From: Triatoma infestans | Taxonomy: Eukaryota > Arthropoda > Insecta > Hemiptera > Reduviidae | Reading direction: 5' to 3' | Assembly: GCA_011037195.1 (NCBI GenBank) | Contig: JAAEAF010003085.1 | Coordinates: forward strand, 48,273 to 112,272 | DNA length: 64,000 nucleotides | In this document: positions 11,940 through 22,815 of the stretch, piece after piece | How positions within the stretch are numbered: position 1 is the stretch's first letter | Layout of the letters: every line of letters starts with the position of its first letter | The notes under the pieces: model-generated | What the model saw: the letters and a program-made list of their open reading frames with translations, nothing else | The model's database searches: none | Told to the model about the DNA's origin: nothing | Position numbers and translations under genes: made by a program

Positions 11940-12500
11940 CTTAGTAAGAGAAAGTATTTATTACGATCATCAAACTGTGGAAACTGTGAAACTAGACATA
12001 CATGTTTTGTGGTCCCCTGAGTACGAAAAAAGTTTTAGCAAATGGTCTGTGTGTGTGTGTGTGTGTGTGTGTGTATAAAAAAAGATCTCAGAAACGAAAC
12101 ACTGCAAGAAGCTCAAACTTGGTGTTCCATTTAGGTACACTACCACACCGACATATGACAAGGTTTCGGACAAAATCCATCAACTGAAAGTGCAACTTAC
12201 TGACTGCTTTTCTTCAGTTTTATGCGAGTTCCTTTGAACTTAGTGTACTATAAATGTGCACATAAGTAGTGCACTTTTATTTGGAGTCCTTCAGAAGGAA
12301 CAGTGACATTAAGCTTTCCTCTAATGTACCACTTCAATAAATCTACGGTTCTCTAAAAGCTTATAATATTAAAATACGATAGAAGCAATGCTACAACTAC
12401 AAATTAAACGTATCACTTTTATTTGAAACATCTGACCGAAAAAAAAGCAGCGATTTTAAATATACAGAATTTGTTTCGTTAAATTTCAAATGTTTTTTGT
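11940..12500 (-). mobile_element. CA-repeat family copy, partial
   Basis: It begins on the plus strand with CTTAGTAAGAGAAAGTATT (the family end, inverted), then TTGTGGTCCCCTGAGTACG, AGCAAATGGTCTGTGTG and a GT run at 12045-12075. Module remnants follow to about 12500. The family start is missing, so this copy is 5'-truncated. Confidence 0.65.
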
Positions 12501-12666
12501 TTTCAAATTTGTTTGCGCGGTGAATAGAGTAAATCTAATTATATTGTTATTACTTGTCTGGGTACAGACATTCCAGCCTCATCCATCACCTCTGTATTAA
12601 TTTATGTTCAGACACATGAGTAATATTTTTTTAAAGAAAATTTGTCATTTTATATATATATACATA

Positions 12667-13155
12667 TTAGATTAGAAATGGGGGAGGCGAGCTCATTCCA
12701 CTGCGACCTGCAAGTCGAGGTCTATTGTGGATCCCCTTGAATTGTAGCAAAACCACCAGCCTTGCCCTCCTAATCAATCCTAGCAAAGCTGAGAGCGGCT
12801 CCGTCATGAAGCTTCTAGCTTCAGGATTGCCTGTCCCCAATTGAAGAAACCTAATCCACGCCAGGCCGTGAATGCGCGCCAGGGGTTTCTTCTTCTATCT
12901 TGCAGAATCGGCATACCGCACTATCCGCAAGTTGTAGATGGTGCATGTGTCGGTTCAGCCTACAATGCCCTGTTAGTAGACCCACAATTAGCCTTATATC
13001 CCTTCGGGTATGGCTCAGTAGATCTCTGGTAAATTTAGTCAAACGCCTTTTGATGAAGAGCTTTGCCTGCCTCTGTCCTGGTGTTCTCTCCCACCAATGC
13101 AGACGCTGTTCTTCTATCTAATCCCTGATAGAAGTCTGAATGAGGCTCCTGGACA
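12667..13155 (-). mobile_element. RNase H-LINE family, 3' end, copy 1 (decayed)
   Basis: On the minus strand the reading includes FTRDLLSHTRR, then GLLTGHCRLNRHMHHLQLAD and SAVCRFCKIEEETPGAHS. That is the cysteine/histidine region found after the RNase H domain in several non-LTR retrotransposon clades: two cysteines, an acidic stretch, then H (the last cysteine is lost here). The 3' non-coding part runs to a short (TTCTAA)-type tail at 12667-12680. It is the same family as 24592-25150 and 60745-61530. Frameshifts and the missing RT show that it is dead. Confidence 0.8.
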
Positions 13156-13167
13156 TATATATAATAA

Positions 13168-13320
13168 AGGAAAGTCCTGTGAGTATTTCAGACGACCGGA
13201 TATTTTTTTTTTTGTTTCGTATTCATCGAATGATCTCAAGACATGAATTTCCAGAGGAAACTCAATTTAGTAAAATTCGCTCGATTACAATACTTCCTCT
13301 TATAGCAATCAGTCAGAAAA
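13168..13320. mobile_element. CA-repeat family end fragments, both orientations
   Basis: GAAAGTCCTGTGAGTATTTC at 13169 is the family start read on the minus strand. From about 13205 to 13315 the sequence matches the family end read on the plus strand (ATCTCAAGACATGAATTTCC, then TCGATTACAATACTTCCTC). Two broken copies, or one copy with its middle lost and one end inverted, meet here. Confidence 0.45.
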
Positions 13321-13324
13321 AAAA

Positions 13325-13965
13325 AACGCTTAATTTTCGTGTCAACCCGGGAAACTGAATTTTATTTTATATTTTGAAATCCTCTTTTTATTTGTTTTAT
13401 AAAAATCTCTGAATTAGAATTATATTATTATCCAACTGATCCCATTATTGCCATAAAAATCTTCCTTGTAGATCAAATAAAAATTAAAAATTAAAAAATA
13501 TACACTATAGGCCTATTAGAAATTATAATATTTTGAAAGATTTTTGTATAAAAAAAAAAGAAAAAAGAAAAAAAAGAAAAAGAAAAGTTATAAACTGTAA
13601 AGAGTATGCGATCCTATAATATTATTAATAAAAATGTACATAGAGCATATTTTAGTGTTTCACTGTTTTGGCAGAATGCCTTTACATCTTCTACTTCTCA
13701 GGCTGGATTCCCCAGTGTGTAACATAAACTATAAAATATTTTCTAGAAAGAGGGAAAACAGAAGGGGTGAGTGGTAAAGAGAGAGAATAAAGGAGAGAGA
13801 GAGAGAGAGAGAAAACTAGAGATGAAGAAACATTACGGTCATTTACATGGTTTGAAAGCTGTAATTATACTCGTATATATACCTATATAAAACAAGGTTT
13901 CAACCAAACAAAAATAAATAATATGCTCATAATTAATTTTAGCATAAATTTTTCAGCTTTATTAA
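13325..13965. other. AT-rich DNA with a GA microsatellite
   Basis: A GA run lies at about 13793-13812. A-rich runs lie at 13550-13590. No gene was seen. Confidence 0.5.
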
Positions 13966-13968
13966 ATG

Positions 13969-14288
13969 GTGTGGTGGTTGGTTCCGCAGAGCTGGAAAGC
14001 ATCAGAGAGACATTTTCCGTGGTACCTGCTTCATTTTGTGGTCATCGACCGGTTTCACGGCGTATTCGCCCAGCCGTCAGGATGCGTTTTTCAGACGTGT
14101 TGAACAGAGCTGTGCACCAGAGCAAACGTAGTTTCCACAAATGCAGCTGAGTCAGTGTGTACACTAAGTTTTGCTCTGTGCACTTCTGTGTTTCACACTT
14201 CTGAAACGCATCCTGAAGATGGTCGAACTCCCGAACCACCGGCGATGGACCACAAAACAAAGCAGCTACCACGGAAAATGTCTCTGAT
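13969..14288 (-). mobile_element. Family A foldback element, copy 2 (diverged)
   Basis: The long left arm starts GTGGTGGTTGGTTCCGCAG. The short right arm ends TCTCTGATT at 14289, the same terminus as copy 1. Both cores are damaged: the left one has insertions inside stem II (TTTCACGGCGTATTCGCCC) and the right one has CCGAACCACCGGCG where GAAACCGGTCG is expected. It is presumably an inactive older copy of the Penelope-like unit. Confidence 0.65.
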
Positions 14289-14289
14289 T

Positions 14290-14650
14290 ATTAAGTTGTT
14301 TTTTGTTTTTTCGGTTTATCCCTAATTTGCAAAAAAAAAAAAAAAAAAAAATCATATAGAAATAGTAGGTACAGCCTATTCAAAAAATTAGCTTACGAAA
14401 TGATTTATCTTATTCTATATTTAATACAATTATACCTATATAAAATCACTAGTTTATCTTTTAAGCTTCAAATTTTAATCCTTTATACTAAACAAACATA
14501 TATAGAGGTGCTAGCGGGAAGCACGTAGCGTATATAAGTGATCATATCATAATCCGAACCAAACGCATTTAACATTTGAAAATTAACACAATGCGCCACA
14601 ATGTGTCGCAGAACTAACTAAATAACGGTAGGTTTCTTTACAGTGCAGCG
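14290..14650. other. AT-rich DNA, nothing recognised
   Basis: A poly-A tract lies at 14331-14350. No other feature was seen. Confidence 0.5.
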
Positions 14651-14654
14651 ACCA

Positions 14655-15030
14655 TTCCAAGTTTAAAGAAAATCGTTACAGCTGCTTAAGGAGAAAATAC
14701 CCCCATCCACCCCCAAAACTCAAAAACCTATTCTGTAAAGTCCCACTTCCGGTTAATCGATTTTCATCAACTTTGGAAAATTCTAGAAATACTCTAATTT
14801 ATATTAATGTTATTTAGGTACGGTAAAAACCATATAATTATACTGAAGTGGGTACTTTAGAGGAAGAGCATAATGCTACTGTACCCCCCAGCACGCCTGA
14901 GAAATCGATTTCCCCGGGAAAATGGTTCAAATAAAAGTAAGTAGGTATGAAAAGTGTGTACGTAATATGTATGATGTCTATTGAAAATCTTTGGAACCGT
15001 TTTTGAGAAAATCATTGAATACTGCGTTGG
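14655..15030 (+). mobile_element. CA-repeat family copy, internal modules only
   Basis: Two starts of the AGTTTAAAGAAAATCGTT type occur, plus CCCACTTCCGGTTAATCGAT, TACTGAAGTGGGTACTTTAG and CCCGGGAAAATGGTTCAAAT. Both family ends are missing. Confidence 0.6.
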
Positions 15031-15069
15031 AGCTGGAGGGGAAAAACAAGTAAAATTGCAGATCCAGTG

Positions 15070-16585
15070 AATGGATTCTTGAAAACAAAAATCTTGCTGT
15101 TGAATCCTCTGATTATATCTAGCAGGAAAATACGAGATAAATATATATATTTTTATAAATTTTAAATAAAACCAACATCATGAGGGCAGCCGTATCCGAT
15201 CGTGAATCGTCAGGCTAAAAAAGAAAATTCAATATTCGATATTTAAGTTCTCGATAATGCAAAGTTAAATAATAAAGCCGAAATACAAAATTAGCATCCT
15301 TCCATTGATACCCCCATATAAATTTTTATTAAAAAAACAAGTCAGATTTAATTTTTTATTACTAATTATTTCTCGACTTTTTTCTTTTTTCAAATGTAAA
15401 ATATTAAAACTTTAATGTCAAAGAAAAAATAAATAATAAATAACTTGAAGAGAGAAATTGCTGAAGTAGTAAATTTTTTTCATTCAAAGTTTTTTAAAAC
15501 TTTGTTCAATAATCCCCCATCCACAAGCGAATACAAATTTATATAATTACTAAGAAATTCAATTTGTATGAATTTAAATTAATTAAAATAAGAACTTATA
15601 AAATCAAATTAAATGAAAAAAAGAAGTAGAAGCATCATTTTATTATTCATTAATTTTATATTTAATATTAATTAAATTTAAAAAAAAAAAAAAAAATTGA
15701 AAGATACCATCACCGAATATTAATTAATTTTTTGTAGAAACGTAGATAATTGAGGTTTAAATAGTATAATACAAATTCACGGTTAATTTGATTTATATTT
15801 ATAAACAGCTGATTCTTTTTTCTTTAATTGCATCAGTTGTTTGCAAATCTAAACAAAAATTATCAAACACTAATAATCGATTCAAAGTATCGAACATGTG
15901 ATAACTATTAAATACTACACCTGTAAAAAAAAAATTCTAGAATCTTCTCAGTCATCAGGATATTTGCTTTTCGTCAAAAAACAATTTATGAAATATGAAG
16001 AAGAAATAGAAAATAAAGGGAAGTAAAGGGTGAATTGAGATGAATGAATGAATAATCTATTTCCCACCAATGAGACGTATTGTATGAAGAAGGGTTTATT
16101 GACAGACAAGAAAGATGATTACATTCCTTGTTGTACCGGTTCACATAGACGGACATATTGTGTATGTACTGTATGAAATATAATACTATTATTAATTCTT
16201 TCTATTTTGAGTTGTACAAATTATATTTCCTTTCCTCTGTCAAATAGTTCCAACTCAAAGGAGTCATCATTTGCTTTAAGGTCATTTAATGAAGTGTAAA
16301 TATTTTTAAACTTCAACTTTAATTTTTTATTATAAATTTGCTACGTTCCATATAGGTCTATCGCTTACCTCTAAAAAATTTGAATTTCCGGGAGGAAGTT
16401 GTGCGGTTCCATGAAGTTTAAGATTATCCCCTCAAAAAAACGTACTGAACTAAAGTGATCTCTCTATTTAGAAATAAACGAAACAAAACAAAAAATTATG
16501 ATCCATAGAATTTTCTTGAAACCTATGACTTTAACGAAATATTTATTTGTCTTCAATCGCACAAAACTAAAAAAAAAAAACTGCT
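15070..16585. other. AT-rich DNA, nothing firmly recognised
   Basis: No gene is supported. Weak similarity to CA-repeat modules may extend up from 16350, but it is too diverged to call. Confidence 0.45.
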
Positions 16586-16589
16586 TAGT

Positions 16590-17100
16590 AAAATCATAGT
16601 ACCGGTCAATCGTGGTTTTTAAATACGAAATTTTGTAAACACATTTAACTGTAATTCCTATTAGATTAAAATATTATATAGAGATTGAAACGTATAGTCT
16701 TTCAGAGGAAGCATAAAATCAACTCTCTCACAAGACTTCTCCTTAAATAAAATTTCCCGCAAAAAATGGATCAATAAAAGTTAAAAAAATATTATGTGCG
16801 CAGTTGTATCCAAGTTTTAAGAGAATCGTTAGAGCCGTTTTCAAAAAAAAAAAAAAAAAAATCGTAAAAAACGAAAACAAATCAATTCAATTTAATGTTG
16901 TACTTCCGGTTGACGGTTCATACCAAAAATTGTTTATTGTCAGGCTTCCTGGTAGAATTTAAACGAAATATCCATTTTCTATTAAAACGCTTTTTCGGAT
17001 TCAGAGGACCTGAAAACAACGTGTGTTTCCGGTGAAAACTCGTTATCCAAAATTTCACACGATTGTAATATTTCCTGTTAATAGCGGTAAGAGAAAGTAG
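16590..17100 (+). mobile_element. CA-repeat family copy, 3' half
   Basis: Modules with GTACTTCCGGTTGACGGTTC, AGAGAATCGTTAGAGCCGTT and TTTCCGGTGAAAACTCG lead to an end of the ACGATTGTAATATTTCCTG type and GCGGTAAGAGAAAGTAG. The CA tract is lost and an A run lies at 16845-16862. Confidence 0.65.
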
Positions 17101-17104
17101 AAAT

Positions 17105-17755
17105 TGTATTTACAATTTATTTTATCTTAAAACAGAAGCGTGACCTTCTTAATAATTATTGTTTAACGTTTAAACAAACATAATATGAAATATTCATACA
17201 TTTCTTTGATACTGTAAATATCACAGTTCTAAATGACATTTTATTACTAAATGTTTTTAATCCGTGAACTCCTACGAAGTGGTGGAACCGTGTAATGCAT
17301 TGAAGAGTCATTTTAAACGGAAGCGAAATGTTTAATTTATCGCAGAATTTGATGGAAATTGATTTTTCCAAAATATGGAATGTTTGCATGGTTGTACAGT
17401 GGAGAATGGCAAAATAACGGCAAATTCATTGCGACTTAGAAAGATTCAGTACGATGAAAGATCTAATGAGACTTCTTGTTTATAGTGGCCTTGCACAGAA
17501 TGTGTAATTGTTTTTGTGTGTGTGGTTTGTGTTGTTTGGCTGGGATAGCCACCCAACCACAGTGACGCCAACCATCACTGAAGAAGTAGCTAATCCACTT
17601 CTCATTATAGAGCTCAAATAAAGTTTAATAAGTTTTAAGTGTATACATTTAACACACACTACGTTTGAAACTGTATTCAAGAAATTAGCGATTAAATGGG
17701 GGGGGGGAATCATGCTGATACCTAAAAGGAAAATAAAGAGCATTTGCGATTTTTT
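17105..17755. other. Intergenic DNA with a G10 run
   Basis: A run of about ten G at 17698-17706 is the only notable feature. Several frames are open by chance. Confidence 0.45.
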
Positions 17756-17764
17756 TTTTTTTTA

Positions 17765-17872
17765 GTTTCCTTCTCAGCGAGATTTCAAAGCAAATTCCGG
17801 TGAAAACACAATTTCGCACAATTTTGCCATGAATTCAATACTTTCTTTTATCACATGTAAGAGGGAAAGTTA
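17765..17872 (+). mobile_element. CA-repeat family 3'-end fragment
   Basis: TTCCGGTGAAAACACAATTT followed by GAATTCAATACTTTCTTTT and ACATGTAAGAGGGAAAGT matches the family terminus. Confidence 0.5.
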
Positions 17873-18197
17873 AATAAATAAATTACGAAAGTTAAATACT
17901 ATCTAATAAATATATCGTTCACACACAATAAAAACTGAACATGCAGACTTAAATTTTATTGAAGAATAGCTGAATATTGAAGTAATAATAAATGGTCTGT
18001 TTTTTTTTTGTTATGGACGTTCCAAGGTTGTTTTGTTAATGTGACACATGTAATTTTTTTATTTATTTTACTGTCCCATCCCCACTCTAAACATTTATTA
18101 CGATACGACTGACTCATTGCTACTACATACAGACAGACTCCAATATATATATATATATCAGAGACATTTTCCGTGGTAGCCTGCTTCGTTTTGTGGT

Positions 18198-18235
18198 CAT
18201 CGACCGGTTTCGGGCGTTCGCCCATCTTCAGGATG
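18198..18235 (-). ncRNA. Hammerhead ribozyme-like core (family A, copy 3, left arm)
   Basis: The minus strand reads CATC, CTGAAGA, T, GGGCGAACGCCC, GAAACCGGTC, GATG without a change from the family consensus. Stem I is CATC with GATG, and the predicted cleavage follows the GUC. Confidence 0.55.
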
Positions 18236-18350
18236 CGTTTTTCAGACAGTGTGCCAACACAGACTCGTACAGAGACTTAGCTTCACACTAACTGTTAGTT
18301 GTGTTGTGTACGCTCTGTACGAGTCTGTGTTGGCACACTGTCTGAAAACG

Positions 18351-18388
18351 CATCCTGAAGATGGGCGAACGCCCGAAACCGGTCGATG
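18351..18388 (+). ncRNA. Hammerhead ribozyme-like core (family A, copy 3, right arm)
   Basis: CATC at 18351-18354 can pair with GATG at 18385-18388 as stem I. CTGAAGA is at 18355-18361, an extra T at 18362, the stem II hairpin GGGCGAACGCCC at 18363-18374, GAAA at 18375-18378 and GTC at 18382-18384. Stem III would be ACC with GGU, too short for one molecule unless two copies pair (ACCGGU is self-complementary). Known type I hammerheads of Penelope-like elements also have tiny stem III. Activity is untested. Confidence 0.55.
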
Positions 18389-18464
18389 ACCACAAAATGA
18401 AGCAGGCTACCACGGAAAATGTCTCTGATGCTTTCCAGCTCTGCGGAACCAACCACCACAACAA

Positions 18465-18790
18465 ATATATATATATACATTCTTGTATATAAACTTGTAT
18501 TCCTACAAGCTGTTTTACTTTTATAATAAATTAAATTATTGAAAATAATGGAAATTTATTATTATAATTCTGCTTATATAATCACAAACAAAAGGGTGGA
18601 GGGAGTTTATGTATTTTACATACATGAATTGTAATGGCGTAGGGAAAACATTAAACTTGACTCAACCTTTTTTCTTTTGTTTTTAAACTATTATAATATA
18701 ATGTTTTAAAGTACAAAATGTAACAATGGGTTTTTCATTATAAAATCAACTGCCTTAGAAATAAAATAAATAAATAAATTAAAAAAATAA
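18465..18790. other. AT-rich DNA, nothing recognised
   Basis: No feature could be supported. Confidence 0.5.
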
Positions 18791-18795
18791 ATAAA

Positions 18796-19536
18796 TCTAG
18801 TGTGAACCACTCACATGACTTTTTCTCTTACTGTTCTCGCTTTATATAGAATTATATATAAATTTAAAAAAAATCTCTTTTTACTCATTCGTAATGAGTA
18901 AAAATTTTGCTCACTTATCCTAATATAAAAGAGGTGATTGGAGAGGTGATGTGACAAGTAACTAACCAGACAGGAGATTACGTTATAGTTTCTAAGGCAG
19001 CACCAACTAATACTAAACGAACGCCCATATAAACTGTGAAAATTAACGCTAAAAATCTATTCTGTGCAATCGCACTTCCGGTTAACAGATTTTCTTCAAA
19101 TTTGGAATTCTCTAGCAAAGCTTCTAAGGTATATTAAAAAATTATATACGTGATACAACAATCATACATGGAATTGAAGTTCTACTTTTGAGAGGTAAGC
19201 TTAATATGCAATCTTTCCCTAGAAATCCCTAAAAAAAAAAATCAATTTCCCCGCGAAATCGTTACTAATAAAAGTGAAAGGTATTTATGCATGTGATTGT
19301 ATATAACCATTTAATAAAAATCGTTGAGCAAATCGCGAAAAACTGGAAAAAAAAGAAGAAAAAAGATTATTCAGTAAAGTCCGCAGTTGGACTTTTGACT
19401 GAAACTTTCCTATCGGATGCGTTAATAGTAACCTAAACAAAATACCAAGTTTGAGCTTCCTACGAGTTTTCATTTTTTTGTTATTTCAAACACACACGAA
19501 ACATTAAGTATCAAATTCAACACAATTTACTTTGGG
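18796..19536 (+). mobile_element. CA-repeat family copy, nearly complete but diverged
   Basis: The start TCTAGTGTGAACCACTCAC with ACTTTTTCTCTTACT is clear. Modules with CGCACTTCCGGTTAACAG, TGGAATTCTCTAGC and TCCCCGCGAAATCG follow. The end is reduced to CAAATTCAACACAATTTAC near 19520 and the terminal hairpin is gone. Confidence 0.65.
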
Positions 19537-19539
19537 AAT

Positions 19540-20438
19540 TTTAGAAGCATTGGAAGGATAAGGAACGGGTGTCTTCCAGGCTAAAAGACTTTAAAAATAA
19601 TTACATGCCAGGAAGGTGATGTGAAGTAACTTCTCTCCCTGAACAGGATCCGACTGAGAGCCCCTGAGCCATAATTGTGACGATCTTGTTAGGGAAAACG
19701 TGTATCACTATTTAGGTCAGTGTATTCGCTTTGCCAAATACTAAGGTGCCGCGTATGGCAACGGTCTCAAAGTGATGCATAGCGGGAATTTTAGACTAAG
19801 GATATCTTATGATAATGCAGCTGACCGGTAGAATGCTTACAGAAATTTATTAGGAGTAATTTATTTTTATCGTTTTATTATTGATTTCAGATGAAAAACC
19901 TCAATATGGAACCTGAATTTCAAGGTTATCTGGAATTGAAAGACGAATTAATACAAAACGAGTCTAAATTGAAATTAATTCATTTCTAAATTTCAAATTA
20001 ATTTTCTTACCACATAAAACAAAAACAATATAATAAATTGTGGGGATAAGTCAAAAAAATAGGTCACAAAAAAAAAATCGCGTATAAGTTCTCTAAAGCG
20101 CTTGCGCGAGCCTATGTTTAATCCTGTCAGAGCAACAACTATACGGCCACAAATAGAAAACAATTGAGTATTTCCGTTTTATGTAATTATGGTTGATGGA
20201 CAGACAACGTTAACAAGTACTTTTTTTTTTCTTTTTTTTTTTAATGAATAATAATAAAGAAAATTAAATAAAAATAAAAAACAAAAAATAAAAATAAAGA
20301 AACTGTTGTTACAAGATAGTTTTTTTGTTTTTAGAAGATAACGTAAAGAAGATATTATGTAGATGAGCTAGAAATATTTTAGAATTAGAGCGGACGTTAA
20401 ATGAATGAGCAGTTGCTTACACACAAACATACAGACTT

Positions 20439-20472
<34 letters not shown>

Positions 20473-21420
20473 CTAATGTGCGTCAGGTACGTCTGACTAC
20501 GGGCCAGCCCACATTAAGCATAGTCGATAATGTGTGCGTGTGTATTATATATATATATGTATATATAAAACACTAATGACTCCCGAGGGGTTCACTAGAT
20601 AAGTGTTCCTATTGTATTGCACCGTTCCAGACGATAAATCACAATTCCCCTCCCGCTCTGTTCTCCGGCTACATCTTACAACAATGAAATAAGGAGAAAA
20701 AAAAAAATAGTAAGACCTTTGCATCAAAATGCACTACCTGGGGATTGCTATTGCATATTTGCTCCCTATTGAACAGTATGCATCTCCCTCCCTCTACCCC
20801 CACTCACTGCCAACCCTTTACACATTTTTGCATTTTATTCTAAACTATATCCCAACAAACAAAATTTCTATACAAACAAAAATGCAAGTGCAGAGTTTTC
20901 CACCTAAGACTTGTTTCTATAACAACAGAAACGTACTAGTTATGCACTTAACTGCATCCAGATGATTTGTATGCATACATAAAACTCTACTGTGTGAGAA
21001 GAGTACGTACACCTAAAGCCAATAACGGTTTTTGTTAAATGTTTTCAATGTGTGTGTGTGTGTGTGTGTATGTCTGTGTGAATGGCATCATCTTTCAATT
21101 GTCCAGGGTGCCAGCCAGGGCTTGTGATCTCATTCATCAGGCATCTAACTCCCCTTGTTCCTTCCCACATTATCCCCACCAATTTCTCGTTGTTGGCATT
21201 TTCAAATTGACCGTTTTCAAAATCTAGTAAAAAAAAACTGCGAAACTGGTGCGATCTTCATTAACTTATAGTTTCCATTAATGGTAAAGCAATGGTAAAA
21301 AAAAAAATCACACAAAAGTAAATACACTGTACGAACTCTACTGAATATTATATTACTCATAAAAAATCACATATATACCATTTAGAGGGGATAAAAAATT
21401 GTTTCACCTATGCCTGCTTC
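19540..21420. other. Intergenic DNA with CA and GT microsatellites
   Basis: A CA run lies at 20442-20469 and a GT run at 21048-21069. Poly-T lies at 20221-20241. Open frames here are unlike any protein I know. Confidence 0.5.
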
Positions 21421-21431
21421 TATTTTATTCT

Positions 21432-21469
21432 GCCAGAACGGTTTCGAAGGCATGTGCACAACTTCAGAT
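21432..21469 (-). other. Degenerate hammerhead-like motif
   Basis: On the minus strand CTGAAG is followed by a possible short hairpin and GAAACCGTTC, the same order as the family A and B cores. A9 is changed to T and I see no good stem I. No second arm is nearby. It may be a relic of a third such family or chance. Confidence 0.2.
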
Positions 21470-21710
21470 TAATTTGCTCCATTGGTATGAATAGATATGC
21501 TACCAGCATAGAAGGGGGAAGTGAGCTTTAGCCACTTCTTCAGAGAATTCGGCGTCCTTGCGGATATCCTTCAAGGTTAAACAATACAAGCAGCACTTAT
21601 ATTTAGACCGTCTAACATTCACACATCAGCAATAGAAGTGTTGAACGTATACATCGGCGTATAAACTCATACGAGGTAAAAAATCTTTAAAAAAAAAAAG
21701 GTAATATAAA

Positions 21711-22158
21711 AACAAGTCTATTGTGAAACACTTACTCTTACTATAATCTAGGTAGTGATAATTGACAGATGTTTTTCAAACTTATAAGTTATGCTAAATA
21801 TTTACTTGTCTTCAATTTTATATCAATGGGTGAATTTAAATTTCATAAAATGAATTTTTTAACGAAAGCATAACCACCACCTTCTCCCAAAGCTACTTTA
21901 AATGAACTTTCTCTGAAAAAAGTTCCAAAAAACAAAAAAGAAGAGAGATAAGTCTCTGTATTCATAGTTAGTATAACAAATTTAATGAAATCCGTCGGTG
22001 TTTTTATGAAGAAAATCAAAGAAAACTGACAAAAAAAAAGGGTTCAGTAAAACAGCATTTCTGATCAACAATTTTCTTTAAACTCTGAATTTTGTCAACA
22101 TATATAACAAGTTTTGAAAATTTGACATGATTGCAGTACTTTCCGTATAGCAGTAGGA
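21711..22158 (+). mobile_element. CA-repeat family copy, shortened
   Basis: The start AGTCTATTGTGAAACACTTA and TAATTGACAGATGTTTTTC is recognisable, then CCACCTTCTCCCAAAGC, AGTAAAACAGCATTTCTGAT, and an end TTGACATGATTGCAGTACTT. The CA tract and most of the last module are deleted. Confidence 0.6.
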
Positions 22159-22350
22159 TTGAAGGCTTGTGTGGTGTGCACGTCGCGGTTCCCTCGTCGT
22201 TTAAAACTGGCCTTAGCTACCTAGGAGCGCTTCAAACTGTAACTTCCCCCCATATTTCTAACGATGCTAGATCAACAGTCTTTTGTCCACACGGGAATCA
22301 ACACCTGAATTCTCGCACTAAAGTCGAATAAGCTAGCCGCTAAACCAACG
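22150..22350 (-). mobile_element. tRNA-derived SINE, type 3
   Basis: The minus strand carries an A box-like TGGTTTAGCGG and, about 35 bases on, a B box-like GTGTTGATTCCC, the spacing of a tRNA-type RNA polymerase III promoter. A non-tRNA body follows to about 22150. The tRNA fold is not intact, so this is a SINE head and not a tRNA gene. The head differs from those of the other two SINE types in this window. Confidence 0.55.
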
Positions 22351-22464
22351 CCGTTTAGTCCAAGATATCATCACCAACCAATCTAGAGAAAAAATATTAA
22401 GAGGATATCAATGTAAACAATATTTATGTTTGGCCGTTGTTAATTAAACAAGCTAAAAAATTAG

Positions 22465-22719
22465 ATTCAGAGATATTTTCCGTGGTAGCCTGCTTCACTT
22501 TGTGGTCATCGACCGGTTTCGGGCGTTCGCTCATCTTCAGGATGCTCAGAGTGTGTAAACTGAATTTGCTCTGTGTAAGGCTGCGTAGTCACACTGTCTG
22601 AAAAACGCATCCTGAAGATGGGCGAACGCCCGAAACAGGTGGATGACCACAAAATGAAGCAGCCTATCACGGAAAATGTCTCTGATGCTTTCCAGTTCTG
22701 CGGAACCAACCACCACAAC
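22465..22719 (+). mobile_element. Family A foldback element, copy 4
   Basis: The short left arm starts ATTCAGAGATATTTTCCGTG. The long right arm ends CGGAACCAACCACCACAAC. The centre is shorter than in copies 1 and 3. The left-arm core (minus strand, 22507-22544) has one stem II change (GAGC for GGGC). The right-arm core has GAAACAGGTGG, which breaks stem III and the cleavage triplet. Confidence 0.7.
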
Positions 22720-22780
22720 TAAAACATTAGTTAGTAGGGGCGTAAGAAGAAACTTTTTTTAAAAAAAATGTTTTCAGGAA

Positions 22781-22815
22781 CTGTTAAGGAAGGGCACCCA
22801 AAGGTGTCCGAAACG
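22781..22815 (+). other. Second ribozyme-like motif with GAAACGTT
   Basis: CTGTTAAGGAA is followed by a 7-bp hairpin (GGGCACC, loop CAAA, GGTGTCC) and GAAACGTTG. If the three bases TTA are an insertion, the order becomes CTGAGGA, one base, stem II, GAAAC, the same scheme as families A and B. Motifs of this look occur at the ends of Penelope-like elements. Here it is damaged. Confidence 0.3.

Larger units (their letters stand above)
18157..18462 (+). mobile_element. Family A foldback element, copy 3 (best preserved)
   Basis: The short left arm starts ATCAGAGACATTTTCCGTGG at 18157. The long right arm ends with GCTTTCCAGCTCTGCGGAAC and CAACCACCACAAC at 18429-18462. The arms pair almost base for base and share the long block TGTGCCAACACAGACTCGTA. 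Both carry intact hammerhead-like cores on opposite strands. The element sits inside a TA microsatellite (TA runs directly on both sides), so its ends are clear. No protein is encoded. Penelope-like pLTR pair is the preferred reading; a generic foldback MITE is the alternative. Confidence 0.75.

Noticed and set aside
18295..18480. Protein-like frame repeated at 1466, 18295 and 52360 (SAELESIRDIFRG type)
   Set aside because: The same peptide appears because the family A foldback arm happens to be open. The arms are inverted copies with RNA-type structure, so I do not treat it as a conserved protein.
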